Assembly: GCA_026388695.1 (NCBI GenBank)
Contig: JAPLJH010000009.1
Span: forward strand, 1 to 45,020
DNA from: Deltaproteobacteria bacterium
GTDB lineage: Bacteria > Desulfobacterota > Desulfobulbia > Desulfobulbales > Desulfurivibrionaceae
Direction: 5' to 3'
Length of the DNA stretch: 45,020 bases
Below, one piece after another: positions 16,126-24,607 of the stretch. Under the pieces are notes generated by a model that made no database searches, was not told the DNA's origin, and was given only the letters and a program-made list of their open reading frames with translations. Numbering within the stretch: the stretch's first letter is position 1; each line of letters starts with the position of its first letter. A program made the translations under genes and the position numbers.

Positions 16126-17778
16126 ATGACCACCATGAACAAACAGGCCACCTTTCTGCTGCTTTCCTTTCTTGCCCTGTTCAGCATAACCGCACCCGCA
16201 TCAGGGGCCTTGGAAAAAGGGAAGGGCAACGCCAGCCAACCCACAGAAGCGCTGCACGATCTAACCATCTTTTTTTCCAATGATGTAAGGGGAGAAACCG
16301 AGCCCTGCGGCTGAAAAAGCAATCAGTTGGGCGGTCTGCCCAAGAAAGCAGAGCAGCTTGAAGCCGTCCGGGGAAAAAAATCCGCAGTGCTTGCCCTTGA
16401 CAGCGGGGCCCTGCTTTTTAAGGATGAAAAGTTGCCGCAAGATCAACGCGAGCAGCTCACTGTTACGGCGCAGGGAATCACCGCAGCATACAGTAAGATG
16501 TCCTTTGCCGCCGTTGGCTTGGCCAGACAGGATCTCGCGGCAGGCCTGCCATTCCTCCTTGCTGTCCAGAAAAAATCAAACTTCCCCTGGCTGAGCGCCA
16601 ACCTGCTCAACCGCACCGAACGAAAAACCTGGTTCAAACCACACACCCTGATCACGGCAGGAGGTATGCGCATCGCGATCATCGGCCTCACCGGCCAAGG
16701 CCCCGACTCTCTCCTTACCGAAAAAGATAACGCGGTCATTGCCCCCTGGGAAGAGGTGTTACCCAAGGAAATCGCCCAGCTGCGTAGCCGGGCCGAGATG
16801 ATTATTCTACTTTCCAGCTTTCCTGCGGCAATAAACCGGAAAATTGCGGAGACCCATCCGGAGATCCACCTGATTCTCCAAGGCGGGAGCAACCAAGGCA
16901 ACATCCCCCCGGAGCGGGTCAACAACACCCTGATCACCCAGGTGGAAGGTCAGGGCAAATCAGTGGGTATTCTGGAAGTACATTGGAGCGCACAGAGCAA
17001 GAGATGGGAAGACCCCGGCTCGGAAAATCTGCTGGCAGACAAAAAAAACGAAATGGACCGCCTGGGATGGCAGATCAACCGGTACCGTCGACAAGGCGAG
17101 CCGGAACAGGCTTTCAAAAACCAACCCGAGGTTCTTGAAGTCTATAACGATATGCTGGCAAGACAACGACTGTTGGAAGAAGAGATTGTCCGTCTCACCG
17201 CCACGCAGAACGCACGGGAGGCGAGCCGCAAACGACTCTCCTCATACCGCAACCAATTTGAGGCCATGCGTAAGGACCTTCCGGACAACCCGGCGGTCCG
17301 GGCCATTGTCGATGCAACCACCAGCGAGGTGAACCGGATCGGCAAGGCTGCGGTAAAAGCGAGAATTTCAGGGATTACCGGCCAGCCCCAAGAAGGGCCC
17401 ACAGGAAATTACGCCGGCAGCACCGCCTGCACCAGCTGTCATGCCCCGCAGTTTGCAAAATGGCGCGGCACCCAGCATGCCACGGCCTATGACACCTTGG
17501 AGGCAAAGGGGCAGCAGTTCAATGTGCAGTGTCTTCCCTGCCACATCACCGGACCTGCCGCCCAGACAGGACAGGAAATGCTCGCCCTTGCCCATGACCT
17601 GCGCCAGGTCGGCTGCGAATCCTGCCATGGCCCAGGCCGTGCCCATGCCCTTCAGCCAGCGGCGGCCAAAGCTGGCCAGCCGACCATGGCCACCTGCCAG
17701 CGCTGCCACAGCGGCGAGCATGACGACAGATTCAACTTCAGCGAGGCGCTCTCCCGCCTGCGCTGCGGCGCCGACTGA
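16126..17778 (+). CDS. Probable selenoprotein: degenerate 5'-nucleotidase-like domain fused to a tetrahaem cytochrome
   Basis: One 550-residue frame if the TGA at 16312-16314 is read as selenocysteine (residue 63). A signal peptide (QATFLLLSFLALFSITAPASG) is followed by VRGETEPCG-Sec-KSNQLGGL. From memory, homologues in related bacteria have EPCGC-x-x-x-QLGGL, so Sec replaces a conserved Cys. The next ~300 residues follow the calcineurin-like 5'-nucleotidase pattern (VLALDSG, FPWLSANLLN, GGMRIAIIGLTG) but lack the His-rich metal-binding motifs. A coiled-coil region follows. Four CxxCH haem sites (Cys 435, 469, 497, 524) form a cytochrome c554-like end. It should be a periplasmic redox protein. 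A start at ATG 16135 is also possible. Without recoding, the gene would be a short secreted peptide plus an ORF lacking an export signal, which a cytochrome c needs. Confidence 0.85.
16315..16343 (+). promoter_or_regulatory. SECIS-like hairpin downstream of in-frame TGA
   Basis: Twelve bases after the TGA, TTGGGC (16327-16332) pairs perfectly with GCCCAA (16338-16343) around the loop GGTCT (16333-16337). The loop starts with GG, and GGTCTGC is the same as the top of the E. coli fdhF SECIS as I recall it. The distance from TGA to loop (18 bases) is within the usual bacterial range. SelB binds such hairpins to deliver Sec-tRNA. The coding sequence also keeps the conserved QLGGL here, so part of the stem may reflect protein conservation. 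Confidence 0.75.
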
Positions 17779-17794
17779 ACAGAGGACATAAAAA

Positions 17795-17822
17795 AGGCCA
17801 GGAGACAAGTGTCTCCTGGCCG
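17795..17822 (-). terminator. Rho-independent terminator of dnaK
   Basis: A perfect 12-base inverted repeat, GGCCAGGAGACA (17796-17807) and TGTCTCCTGGCC (17810-17821). On the minus strand it is followed by six T residues. It lies just beyond the dnaK stop and ends the grpE-dnaK transcript. It may also slow transcripts coming from the convergent cytochrome gene, but no plus-strand T-run is present. Confidence 0.85.
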
Positions 17823-17845
17823 AAAATCACTGCACTCCGCGGTGG

Positions 17846-19756
17846 TTATTTCACTTCTTCAAAATCCGCATCCACCACGTCATCGTCATCCTTCTTTGCC
17901 CCACCGGCCTGACCGGCAGCGCCTTCCGCGCCTTCCGCAGCCTTATCCTTGGTGGCCTGGGCATACATCATCTCCGCCAGCTTATGGGAGGCCTGGGTCA
18001 AAGACTCAAGCCCTTTCTTGATCGCCTCCACATCCTCGGACTCCATGAGCTTCTTGAGGCTGTCGATCTCGGTCTGAACCTTGCCCTTGGTCTCGCTGTC
18101 AACCTTGTCGCCCAGATCCTTCATGCTCTTTTCCGTGGCATAGATCATGGAATCCGCCTGATTCTTGGTTTCAACCAGCTCCTTGCGCTTGCGGTCCTCG
18201 TCGGCATGGGCCTCGGCATCCTTCTGCATCCGCTTGATCTCTTCCTCAGAAAGCCCGCTGGAGGCGGTAATCCGGATGGATTGCTCCTTGCCGGTGCCCA
18301 TATCCTTGGCGGAAACATGGAGAATGCCGTTGGCGTCGAGATCAAAGGTAACCTCGATCTGCGGCACCCCGCGCGGGGCCGGGGGAAGATCTGTCAACTC
18401 AAACCGCCCGATGGTCTTGTTGTTTGCCGCCATCTCGCGCTCACCCTGAAGCACATGGATGGAAACTGCGGGCTGGCTGTCCGCCGCCGTTGAGAACACC
18501 TGACTTTTCTTGGTCGGGATGGTGGTGTTCTTCTCGATGAGCTTGGTCATCACCCCACCCAGGGTCTCAATACCCAGAGACAACGGAGTAACGTCGAGGA
18601 GCAGCACATCCTTGACATCGCCCTTGAGCACCCCGCCCTGTACTGCGGCACCGATGGCCACAACCTCATCCGGGTTCACGCCCTTATGGGGATCCTTACC
18701 GAAGATCTCCTTAACCTTTTCCTGCACCTTAGGCATCCGGGTCATGCCGCCGACCAAGATCACCTCGTCGATATCCGCCGCACTGATCCCTGCATCCTTC
18801 AGGGCAATCTGACAGGGTTTAACCGTGCGCTCGATCAGATCCTCCACCAGGCTTTCCAGCTTGGCGCGGGAGAGCTTCATCTGCAGATGCTTGGGGCCGG
18901 AGGCATCCGCCGTGATAAAGGGCAGGTTGATGTCGGTCTCCATGGTGGTGGAAAGCTCCATCTTCGCCTTTTCCGCCTCTTCCCGCAGACGCTGCAAGGC
19001 CATATTGTCGGTACGCAGATCAATCCCCTGATCCCGCTTGAACTCATCGGCAATCCAGTTAACGATGCGCATGTCGAAATCTTCGCCGCCGAGAAAGGTA
19101 TCGCCGTTGGTGGATTTCACCTCGAACACGCCATCGCCGATCTCCAACACCGAAACATCAAAGGTGCCACCGCCCAGATCGAACACCGCAATCTTTTCCT
19201 CGCCTTTTTTGTCCAAGCCGTAGGCCAGGGCTGCGGCGGTAGGCTCGTTGATGATCCGCTGCACATTGAGACCCGCAATCCGACCCGCGTCCTTGGTGGC
19301 CTGACGCTGGGAATCGTTGAAATACGCGGGCACGGTGATGACCGCCTCGGTGACTTCCTCGCCAAGATATTCCTCCGCGGTCTGCTTCATCTTGGTAAGG
19401 ATCATGGCAGAAATCTCGGCAGGGGTCATAACCTTGCTGTCAACCTCAACTGCTGCGTCACCGTCCTTACCGTTGACGATCTGAAACGGGCTGATCTCGA
19501 TGCTCTTTTTCACTTCCGCATCGATGAACTTACGCCCGATAAGCCGCTTGATCGCATGCAATGTGCGGGTTGGATTAGTAACCGCCTGCCGCTTGGCAAC
19601 CTGACCCACCAGCCGTTCTCCGCTGTTTGAAAAAGCCACCACCGAAGGCGTTGTTCTGTTGCCTTCCACATTGGCGATAACCTTGGGCTCGCCGCCTTCC
19701 ATCACCGCGACACATGAGTTTGTCGTTCCTAAATCAATACCAATAATTTTTCCCAT
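17846..19756 (-). CDS. dnaK: Chaperone protein DnaK (Hsp70)
   Basis: A full-length 636-residue Hsp70. It has the N-terminal ATPase signature [18 protein letters not shown], the phosphate-loop regions [17 protein letters not shown]-like (here [15 protein letters not shown]) and [14 protein letters not shown], the substrate-binding domain and the usual acidic tail ending DADFEEVK. With GrpE (upstream, 39 bases away) and a DnaJ not in this window it folds and refolds cytoplasmic proteins in an ATP cycle. A strong ribosome-binding site AAGGAG precedes ATG 19756. DnaJ is not adjacent. Confidence 0.98.
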   Translation of the reverse strand: MGKIIGIDLGTTNSCVAVMEGGEPKVIANVEGNRTTPSVVAFSNSGERLVGQVAKRQAVTNPTRTLHAIKRLIGRKFIDAEVKKSIEISPFQIVNGKDGDAAVEVDSKVMTPAEISAMILTKMKQTAEEYLGEEVTEAVITVPAYFNDSQRQATKDAGRIAGLNVQRIINEPTAAALAYGLDKKGEEKIAVFDLGGGTFDVSVLEIGDGVFEVKSTNGDTFLGGEDFDMRIVNWIADEFKRDQGIDLRTDNMALQRLREEAEKAKMELSTTMETDINLPFITADASGPKHLQMKLSRAKLESLVEDLIERTVKPCQIALKDAGISAADIDEVILVGGMTRMPKVQEKVKEIFGKDPHKGVNPDEVVAIGAAVQGGVLKGDVKDVLLLDVTPLSLGIETLGGVMTKLIEKNTTIPTKKSQVFSTAADSQPAVSIHVLQGEREMAANNKTIGRFELTDLPPAPRGVPQIEVTFDLDANGILHVSAKDMGTGKEQSIRITASSGLSEEEIKRMQKDAEAHADEDRKRKELVETKNQADSMIYATEKSMKDLGDKVDSETKGKVQTEIDSLKKLMESEDVEAIKKGLESLTQASHKLAEMMYAQATKDKAAEGAEGAAGQAGGAKKDDDDVVDADFEEVK

Positions 19757-19795
19757 CTCAAATTCTCCTTAATATAACGGGATGAACCATCCTAA

Positions 19796-20341
19796 TTATT
19801 CTGCAACATTACCCTTTGAAACAACGACCTTGGCCGCCCGGATAAGTCTATCCTTAAACATGTACCCTTTCTGATATTCCTGCAAAATTTGATTTTCCGG
19901 CACGTCCGCGCTGGCTTCCATGGCCACGGCTTCATGGAAATTCGGATCAAAGAGTTGCCCCTCGCCTGCCAGAGGTTTTACCCCAAATTTTTCCAGGGTA
20001 TTAAGCAGGCCTTTGCAGGTCATTTCCACCCCGGCCAGGAGGGTCCCAGCATCAGGGGAACACTTGCACTGGTCAACGGCACGTTCGAGGTTGTCGAGAG
20101 AAGGAAGAATCTCCCGGAGGATGGTTTCTTCCGCATACTTGAGTGCTGTTTCCCGCTCTCGCTGCATTCTTTTTTTGAAATTATCCTGCTCCGCCGCCAT
20201 GCGCAGCAGCTTGTCCTCCAGCTCCAGATTCCTTTCCAAGGCTTTTGCCAACAGAACGGAGACATCTTCCGCCTCGGCCTGCTCTTTCCCAGAGCTGTCC
20301 TGCTCAAGGCCTTCTTCTGTTTTTTCTTCTTGCTCAGCCAC
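19796..20341 (-). CDS. grpE: Nucleotide exchange factor GrpE
   Basis: A 181-residue GrpE. An acidic N-terminus leads into a long coiled coil (LAKALERNLELEDKLLRMAAEQDNFKKR, residues about 40-90) and the C-terminal beta-domain signature (FDPNFHEAVAMEAS...ILQEYQKGYMFKDRLIRAAKV). It dimerises and releases ADP from DnaK. I chose a GTG start at 20341 because AAAGGAGAT sits just upstream with good spacing; the longer frame to 20449 adds a non-conserved stretch without such a site. It is the first gene of the grpE-dnaK operon. Confidence 0.95.
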   Translation of the reverse strand: MAEQEEKTEEGLEQDSSGKEQAEAEDVSVLLAKALERNLELEDKLLRMAAEQDNFKKRMQRERETALKYAEETILREILPSLDNLERAVDQCKCSPDAGTLLAGVEMTCKGLLNTLEKFGVKPLAGEGQLFDPNFHEAVAMEASADVPENQILQEYQKGYMFKDRLIRAAKVVVSKGNVAE

Positions 20342-20691
20342 CCGTATCTCCTTTCCCGCGCAACAAACCCTTTGGGGATGTGCGAATCGAACTGTATCCC
20401 TTTGCAATAACTTGATTTTTCCAAACAATTTCAGGTTGGTGTCCAACAATAAGTATGCTCTTTTTCATTGTCAAGACAACAGGCGGGATTTGTCGATTGC
20501 CAAAAAAGTCGGCCCGACAACACATTCCTTGCGGCAACTCTCTGTTTTTGCGTATTTACAATGCAACGTTATCCCGTAATCCCACAACGGCATGATCCCG
20601 TGCGTGAAAAAAATTTTAGACATTTACGAATTCACCGATAATGACAGTAGCCGCTATTCACCAATATCTTGCAACCTCAGGACCAATACCA
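20342..20691. other. Divergent intergenic region before grpE
   Basis: About 350 bases between grpE (minus) and the carbonic-anhydrase-like gene (plus). Apart from the grpE promoter listed separately I see no CIRCE element and no clear sigma-32 box. No ORF or RNA gene was recognised. Confidence 0.4.
20446..20474 (-). promoter_or_regulatory. Sigma-70-type promoter for grpE-dnaK
   Basis: On the minus strand a perfect -35 box TTGACA (20474-20469) is separated by 17 bases from TATTGT (20451-20446), four of six matches to the -10 consensus. Transcription would start about 95 bases before the grpE GTG. The -35 region reads CTTGAC, near the sigma-32 core, but the CCCCAT-type -10 is missing. Confidence 0.5.
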
Positions 20692-21546
20692 ATGCGACTC
20701 GGAATAGTTATCCCCCTCTCTTTATGTGTCGCCCTAATTCCCTTGGCCAGCAGCGCGGATATGCTCCCGATCAAAAAACTCCGGGCAGGGCTGCCCCCCT
20801 ATGCCGTGACAGAAAAGATCGCCCGGCACAACGATCAGATTGTGGCCAGCAGGCCTGTAGACGAACCACTGCGGATACCAGGCACCCCGCACATGATCTG
20901 GTTGGCTGATTGCGATGCCCGCGTGCAGCCGACCCTGTTCTATCCTGATCCGGTTGACACGATCTATACGGTCAGAAATCCCGGCAATCAACTCTCGCTG
21001 TCCACCGGTGCGATTGACTACGGGGTCAACGCGCTCCTCGCTCCTGTTCTGCTCATCACCGGCAATACCAACAGCGACAGCCTCCGGCTTTTTGCAAAAG
21101 GGTATAGCCACCTAGGACCTGACCTGCGTCATGACCTGGACGGACTGCGCATTGCCCTGGGGGAAAACTCAGCAGCCGGTGGGGTTGGGGCACAGACAGA
21201 GCCGATACTAGTGGAAAAGAATGTTGATTTTCAGGTAGCCACAGCCATGAAACGGTATGAGCAAAGAATAGAAAGCGGCAGGCTGGTGGTGATCGGGGCT
21301 GTTATCGACCTGAACAACCAGTACGGACGCGGACTCAATCGCCTGATCATCATCAACATCAATGGGGAAACCGAGCCGGAAAGATTGCGGGTCATGCACC
21401 ATCTCGCCAGGCTGGACAAACGGTTGCTTGGCCTGGTTGGCCGCAAACCATGGGAAGAGGCAAACCAGGAGACCACATCTCCCATCACCCCGAACAAGCC
21501 AAGACACAAGAAACCCACCAAAAAGGGAAGCGCCAGAAAAAAATAA
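20692..21546 (+). CDS. Exported zinc-less beta-carbonic-anhydrase-like protein
   Basis: A 284-residue protein with a signal peptide (LGIVIPLSLCVALIPLASSA). The core follows beta-carbonic anhydrase: LADCDARV aligns with CSDSRV, VRNPGN with RNAGN, and LLITGNTNSDS with the IVxGHSDCGA motif. The Asp-Arg pair (D75, R77) is kept. The three zinc positions are not: Cys becomes Asp73 (with Cys74 shifted by one), His becomes Asn125 and Cys becomes Ser128. It is therefore unlikely to hydrate CO2 in the usual way and may be a binding or structural relative. The C-terminus is Lys/Arg-rich (RHKKPTKKGSARKK). ATG 20692 is preferred over 20641 because it follows AGGA and begins the signal peptide. Confidence 0.65.
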   Translation: MRLGIVIPLSLCVALIPLASSADMLPIKKLRAGLPPYAVTEKIARHNDQIVASRPVDEPLRIPGTPHMIWLADCDARVQPTLFYPDPVDTIYTVRNPGNQLSLSTGAIDYGVNALLAPVLLITGNTNSDSLRLFAKGYSHLGPDLRHDLDGLRIALGENSAAGGVGAQTEPILVEKNVDFQVATAMKRYEQRIESGRLVVIGAVIDLNNQYGRGLNRLIIININGETEPERLRVMHHLARLDKRLLGLVGRKPWEEANQETTSPITPNKPRHKKPTKKGSARKK

Positions 21547-21591
21547 CGCCAAAATCTTTCGCTGTGCATATTCCCACCATGACCTAAACAC

Positions 21592-21632
21592 AAAAAAACC
21601 CCCGGACGGAAATCCCGTCCGGGGGTTTTCAA
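21592..21632. terminator. Bidirectional rho-independent terminator
   Basis: An 11-base perfect stem (CCCCCGGACGG 21599-21609, CCGTCCGGGGG 21615-21625) is flanked by seven A on the left and four T on the right. It can end transcripts from the carbonic-anhydrase-like gene on the plus strand. It can also end those from ppaC on the minus strand, where the T-run is longer. Confidence 0.9.
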
Positions 21633-21656
21633 AAACCGACCTAGATATTCAGCGCC

Positions 21657-22586
21657 TTAGCAGCCAAAAACCTTCTGCAACGGCGGAACGGTCTGTTTCT
21701 TGCGGCTCATCATGCCGCCTATCCACATGGAGTTGCCTGCGATCTTGCCGCCGAATGCCTGCTCAATAAGTGCGGGCTCGTCGGAAACAACCAGCAGGTC
21801 GGTCCCCTCTTTCACAACATCGGTGAGCATAAACAGTACAGAGTGACGGCCATCCTTTTTGAGATCCTCAAGGGCCTTGTACAGGTCAGCGCGAATTCCG
21901 GCAACCTGATCCAAGGTGGCGAGCTCGAGCTGGCCGATGCCGACCTTCTTGCCGTTCATGTCGAAATCCTTGTAGTCACGGAAAACGAGATCCTTCATGG
22001 GGATACCGTCAATGGAAGACTTGGCCTTCAACATCTCCATGAAAAGCGCATCGGTGTCGGCAACGCCGGCGATGGTTTTCAGGGCGGCAACCGCAGCCTT
22101 GTCAGGAGCGGTGCAGGTGGGGGATTTGAAGTTCACGGTGTCGCTCAGGATGGCGGAGAGCATGGCGCCGGCGATGTCCTTGGGCAGGGCAACGTTGTTG
22201 TTCTTGAACATTTCGTACAGCACGGTGCAGGTGCAGCCGACCGGCTGAGCGTTGAACACGATGGGGTTGTTGGTGGTGATGTCGCCGATCTTGTGGTGAT
22301 CGACAATGGCGACAACCTCGGCGTCCTTGATGTTTGCCGGAGCCTGACCGATATCGCTGAAATCGACCAAGGCAACTTTCTTGCCCGCAGCGTCCATCAT
22401 GGTCTGGGGCGCGGCAAGGCCGAAGTTCTTGAGAACGGTGGTGCTCTCGGGATTCAGCTTGGCTGCCTCAATCTGCATGCAGGCAATGGCATCGGTGCCG
22501 GTTGCCTTCAGATAATGGGCGTAAGCAATGGCCGCAGCAACGGAATCGGTATCGGGATTTGAATGGCCAACAACACAAACTGACAT
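21657..22586 (-). CDS. ppaC: Manganese-dependent inorganic pyrophosphatase (family II)
   Basis: A 309-residue DHH-family pyrophosphatase of standard length. Metal ligands are visible in GHSNPDTDS (H8, D12, D14) and VDHHKIGD, and the C-terminal substrate loop SRKKQTVPPL is present. It hydrolyses pyrophosphate to phosphate in the cytoplasm, pulling biosynthetic reactions and, in sulfate reducers, sulfate activation by ATP sulfurylase. There are no inserted CBS domains, so it is the unregulated form. A strong ribosome-binding site (AAGGAGG) precedes ATG 22586. Confidence 0.97.
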   Translation of the reverse strand: MSVCVVGHSNPDTDSVAAAIAYAHYLKATGTDAIACMQIEAAKLNPESTTVLKNFGLAAPQTMMDAAGKKVALVDFSDIGQAPANIKDAEVVAIVDHHKIGDITTNNPIVFNAQPVGCTCTVLYEMFKNNNVALPKDIAGAMLSAILSDTVNFKSPTCTAPDKAAVAALKTIAGVADTDALFMEMLKAKSSIDGIPMKDLVFRDYKDFDMNGKKVGIGQLELATLDQVAGIRADLYKALEDLKKDGRHSVLFMLTDVVKEGTDLLVVSDEPALIEQAFGGKIAGNSMWIGGMMSRKKQTVPPLQKVFGC

Positions 22587-22948
22587 GGTGATCCTCCTTA
22601 AAAAATTTTTATTGAATCAAAAACATCCTGTTATGATTCCGGAACAAAGACCTTTCTGAAATCATAAAAAATATGCGCACTTCCTTCGGAATGCTCAACA
22701 CCGTATTACAACTAAAACGCGCAAAGAATAGTGCTATTGGAATAGAGAGTCAAGAGGAAAGACGCGTCAGACAGCGACAATCATCCCGCACACCACACAA
22801 AGATTTAAGGCCCCGATATTACATGATAATTCCAACAAACTCCGACCAGCCCTGGTTTTATCTTGCCCCACAACCCCTTTTTATGTAACAATTCTACAGA
22901 GACTGAATTTCCCTAAAGGCAAACCCTGTCAACCGTTGAGCGTACCCC
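22587..22948. other. Intergenic region, no gene recognised
   Basis: About 360 bases between divergent ppaC and the CheY-like gene. It holds the ppaC ribosome-binding site and presumably both promoters. A 71-codon frame at 22673-22888 has no ribosome-binding site, no recognisable motif and unusual composition, and I do not call it. Confidence 0.4.
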
Positions 22949-23410
22949 ATGAAGGATAAAGAAGAGGCACAAGAGGCGGCTACAACTCCCAAAGCCCCCA
23001 AACGCCCCAAAGTCTTGGTCGCAGAGGATAACCCCGTGGTGCGTAAGGGGTTGAATAATTTTCTGGTCAAATGGGGCTACGAACCCATCGAGGCGGATAA
23101 TGGCGACACCGCCTGGAACACCCTAGAAAATGACGCCACCATAGCCTTGGCCATTCTGGACTGGAACATCCCAGGCCTCAGCGGCATGCAGGTTTGCCAA
23201 CGTATTCGAATGCGCACGGATGGACCGTACGTGTACACGGTCATCTTCAGCGCCCGCAGCTCCATTGAGGAGCAAGTCCTTGCTCTAGAAGGCGGGGCTG
23301 ACGACTATCTGGTCAAACCAGCCAAGCCCTCGTTGCTCCGGGCAAGACTCGGGGTTGGCCTGCGGATTCTGGCTTTACTGGCTGCCCCCAAGGCCGGGCC
23401 CACCAAATAA
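22949..23410 (+). CDS. Single-domain response regulator (CheY-like)
   Basis: A 153-residue protein made of an Ala/Lys/Pro-rich leader (about 20 residues) and one receiver domain. The acidic pocket is E26/D27 (VAEDN), the phospho-acceptor is D71 (AILDWNIPG), and the conserved Lys lies in DDYLVKPAKPS. There is no output domain, so it probably works by protein contact, as in a phosphorelay or chemotaxis-type switch. No kinase is adjacent. The phosphatase gph follows 24 bases downstream and may share the transcript. Confidence 0.9.
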   Translation: MKDKEEAQEAATTPKAPKRPKVLVAEDNPVVRKGLNNFLVKWGYEPIEADNGDTAWNTLENDATIALAILDWNIPGLSGMQVCQRIRMRTDGPYVYTVIFSARSSIEEQVLALEGGADDYLVKPAKPSLLRARLGVGLRILALLAAPKAGPTK

Positions 23411-23434
23411 GCCGAAACAACCATCCCTACCTCC

Positions 23435-24100
23435 ATGACTCCCCGCAAATGTGTGCTTTTTGATTTGGACGGCACACTCGTTGACAGCCTCGCCGATTTG
23501 GCGGATTCGATGAATCGTGTCCTGACCCGCCAGGGGTTCTCTCCCCATCCAATACAGGCCTACCGCTATTTTGTCGGAAACGGGATCACCAAGCTGGTCC
23601 AACGCGCCCTGCCTGCGGAGGCCCAGCAACAGGATATTATCCAGGATTGTGTCCAAAAAATGCGCCAGGAATACGCCATGCACTGGGCTGACACAACACG
23701 TCCCTATCCCGGCATTGCCGAATTGCTCGATACCCTCGCAATCCGGGGGATACAGATGGCAATCCTCTCGAACAAACCCGACGAATTAACCCAGGAAGTT
23801 GTCAGGACGCTTCTGCCGGATTGGGATTTTGCCACAATTGCAGGAGCCAGGGAAACAATTCCCAAAAAGCCTGACCCTGCCGGAGCATTGCGCATCGCCA
23901 ATCTGCTACATCTTGAACCGGCAGATTTTCTCTATCTGGGTGACACCAACACCGACATGCAAACAGCACGGGGAGCCCGGATGTTTGCCATTGGGGCGCT
24001 TTGGGGTTTTCGCACCGCAGGCGAGCTGAAAGAACATGGAGCCCAAGCCTTGCTTACCGTGCCGATGGAGCTGTGCCCACTACTGGACCACACTCCGTAA
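23435..24100 (+). CDS. gph: HAD-family phosphatase, phosphoglycolate-phosphatase-like
   Basis: A 221-residue haloacid-dehalogenase hydrolase. Motif I is DLDGTLVDS with nucleophile D10 and acid/base D12, motif II is ILSNKPDE, the conserved Lys lies in IPKKPDPAG, and motif III is YLGDTNTDMQTARGA. The cap region (LPAEAQQQDIIQDCVQKM) fits the Gph subfamily, which removes phosphate from 2-phosphoglycolate, for example after DNA repair. Substrate choice within this family is loose, so the exact substrate is uncertain. Confidence 0.85.
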   Translation: MTPRKCVLFDLDGTLVDSLADLADSMNRVLTRQGFSPHPIQAYRYFVGNGITKLVQRALPAEAQQQDIIQDCVQKMRQEYAMHWADTTRPYPGIAELLDTLAIRGIQMAILSNKPDELTQEVVRTLLPDWDFATIAGARETIPKKPDPAGALRIANLLHLEPADFLYLGDTNTDMQTARGARMFAIGALWGFRTAGELKEHGAQALLTVPMELCPLLDHTP

Positions 24101-24178
24101 TCGAACGAACATAGCAAGATTCTGCCCGGCACAAGGTCGCCGCACAGGCTACCCAGAAAACAGAGCCCCACCAACCCG

Positions 24179-24607
24179 CTAGGCGCTGAGCCGCTCGGCC
24201 TCTTTTACCTTTCGGATCTCGCAGGCCATCTGGAACGCCTTTTCCTTCCCGTTTTTATTCACGGAAACGGAAGTCTTGCCCTGTTTACCAACGCGATTCA
24301 CCCAACTCACTTCATACCGGTTCAGCTTCTCGTTAAACCGGACGCCCACAACACCGGTGGTGGTGTTGCTCACTGTGACAAGATGTTTGTCGGTTCGGAT
24401 TTTTCCGATCTTTTTTTCCATGGTATCCCGCCAGGTAAGGGCTGCCAGCAGGCTAGAATAGCGCCCGCCGCATTTACCATCGGAAAAAAATTTAGAATGC
24501 GTTGTCCCTTGAAAACGAACCCGCACATACCAGCCGTGCGTCCGCTTGTCTTCCTGATCGATCCGCGCCACATCCTTGTGTTTTTCAAGTATAACCTTCT
24601 TTGCCAT
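24179..24607 (-). CDS. Tandem AP2-like DNA-binding domain protein
   Basis: A 142-residue basic protein containing two AP2/ERF-like beta-sheet domains. The first (about residues 12-70) reads HGWYVRVRFQG...KFFSDGKCGG...LLAALTWRD. The second (about 85-140) reads TGVVGVRFNEKLNRYEVSW...KAFQMACEIRKVKE. AP2 domains bind DNA and in bacteria are found alone or in mobile homing endonucleases; no nuclease domain is present here. ATG 24607 follows GAGGTGAG with good spacing; a GTG two codons upstream is possible. It stands alone, convergent with gph, next to a 680-base gap. Confidence 0.75.
   Translation of the reverse strand: MAKKVILEKHKDVARIDQEDKRTHGWYVRVRFQGTTHSKFFSDGKCGGRYSSLLAALTWRDTMEKKIGKIRTDKHLVTVSNTTTGVVGVRFNEKLNRYEVSWVNRVGKQGKTSVSVNKNGKEKAFQMACEIRKVKEAERLSA

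Noticed and set aside
16327-17778. Separate gene starting at TTG 16327
   Set aside because: It would lack the signal peptide needed for a c-type cytochrome and would start inside the conserved QLGGL motif. The in-frame upstream part fits one continuous protein.
18686-19630. Long plus-strand ORF (314 codons) opposite dnaK
   Set aside because: Shadow of the strongly biased dnaK coding sequence; the minus strand is unmistakable DnaK.
20342-20640. CIRCE or sigma-32 control of grpE-dnaK
   Set aside because: No TTAGCACTC-type inverted repeat and no CCCCAT-like -10 box found.
22673-22888. 71-codon ORF between ppaC and the CheY-like gene
   Set aside because: No ribosome-binding site, no recognisable motif, and composition typical of non-coding sequence.
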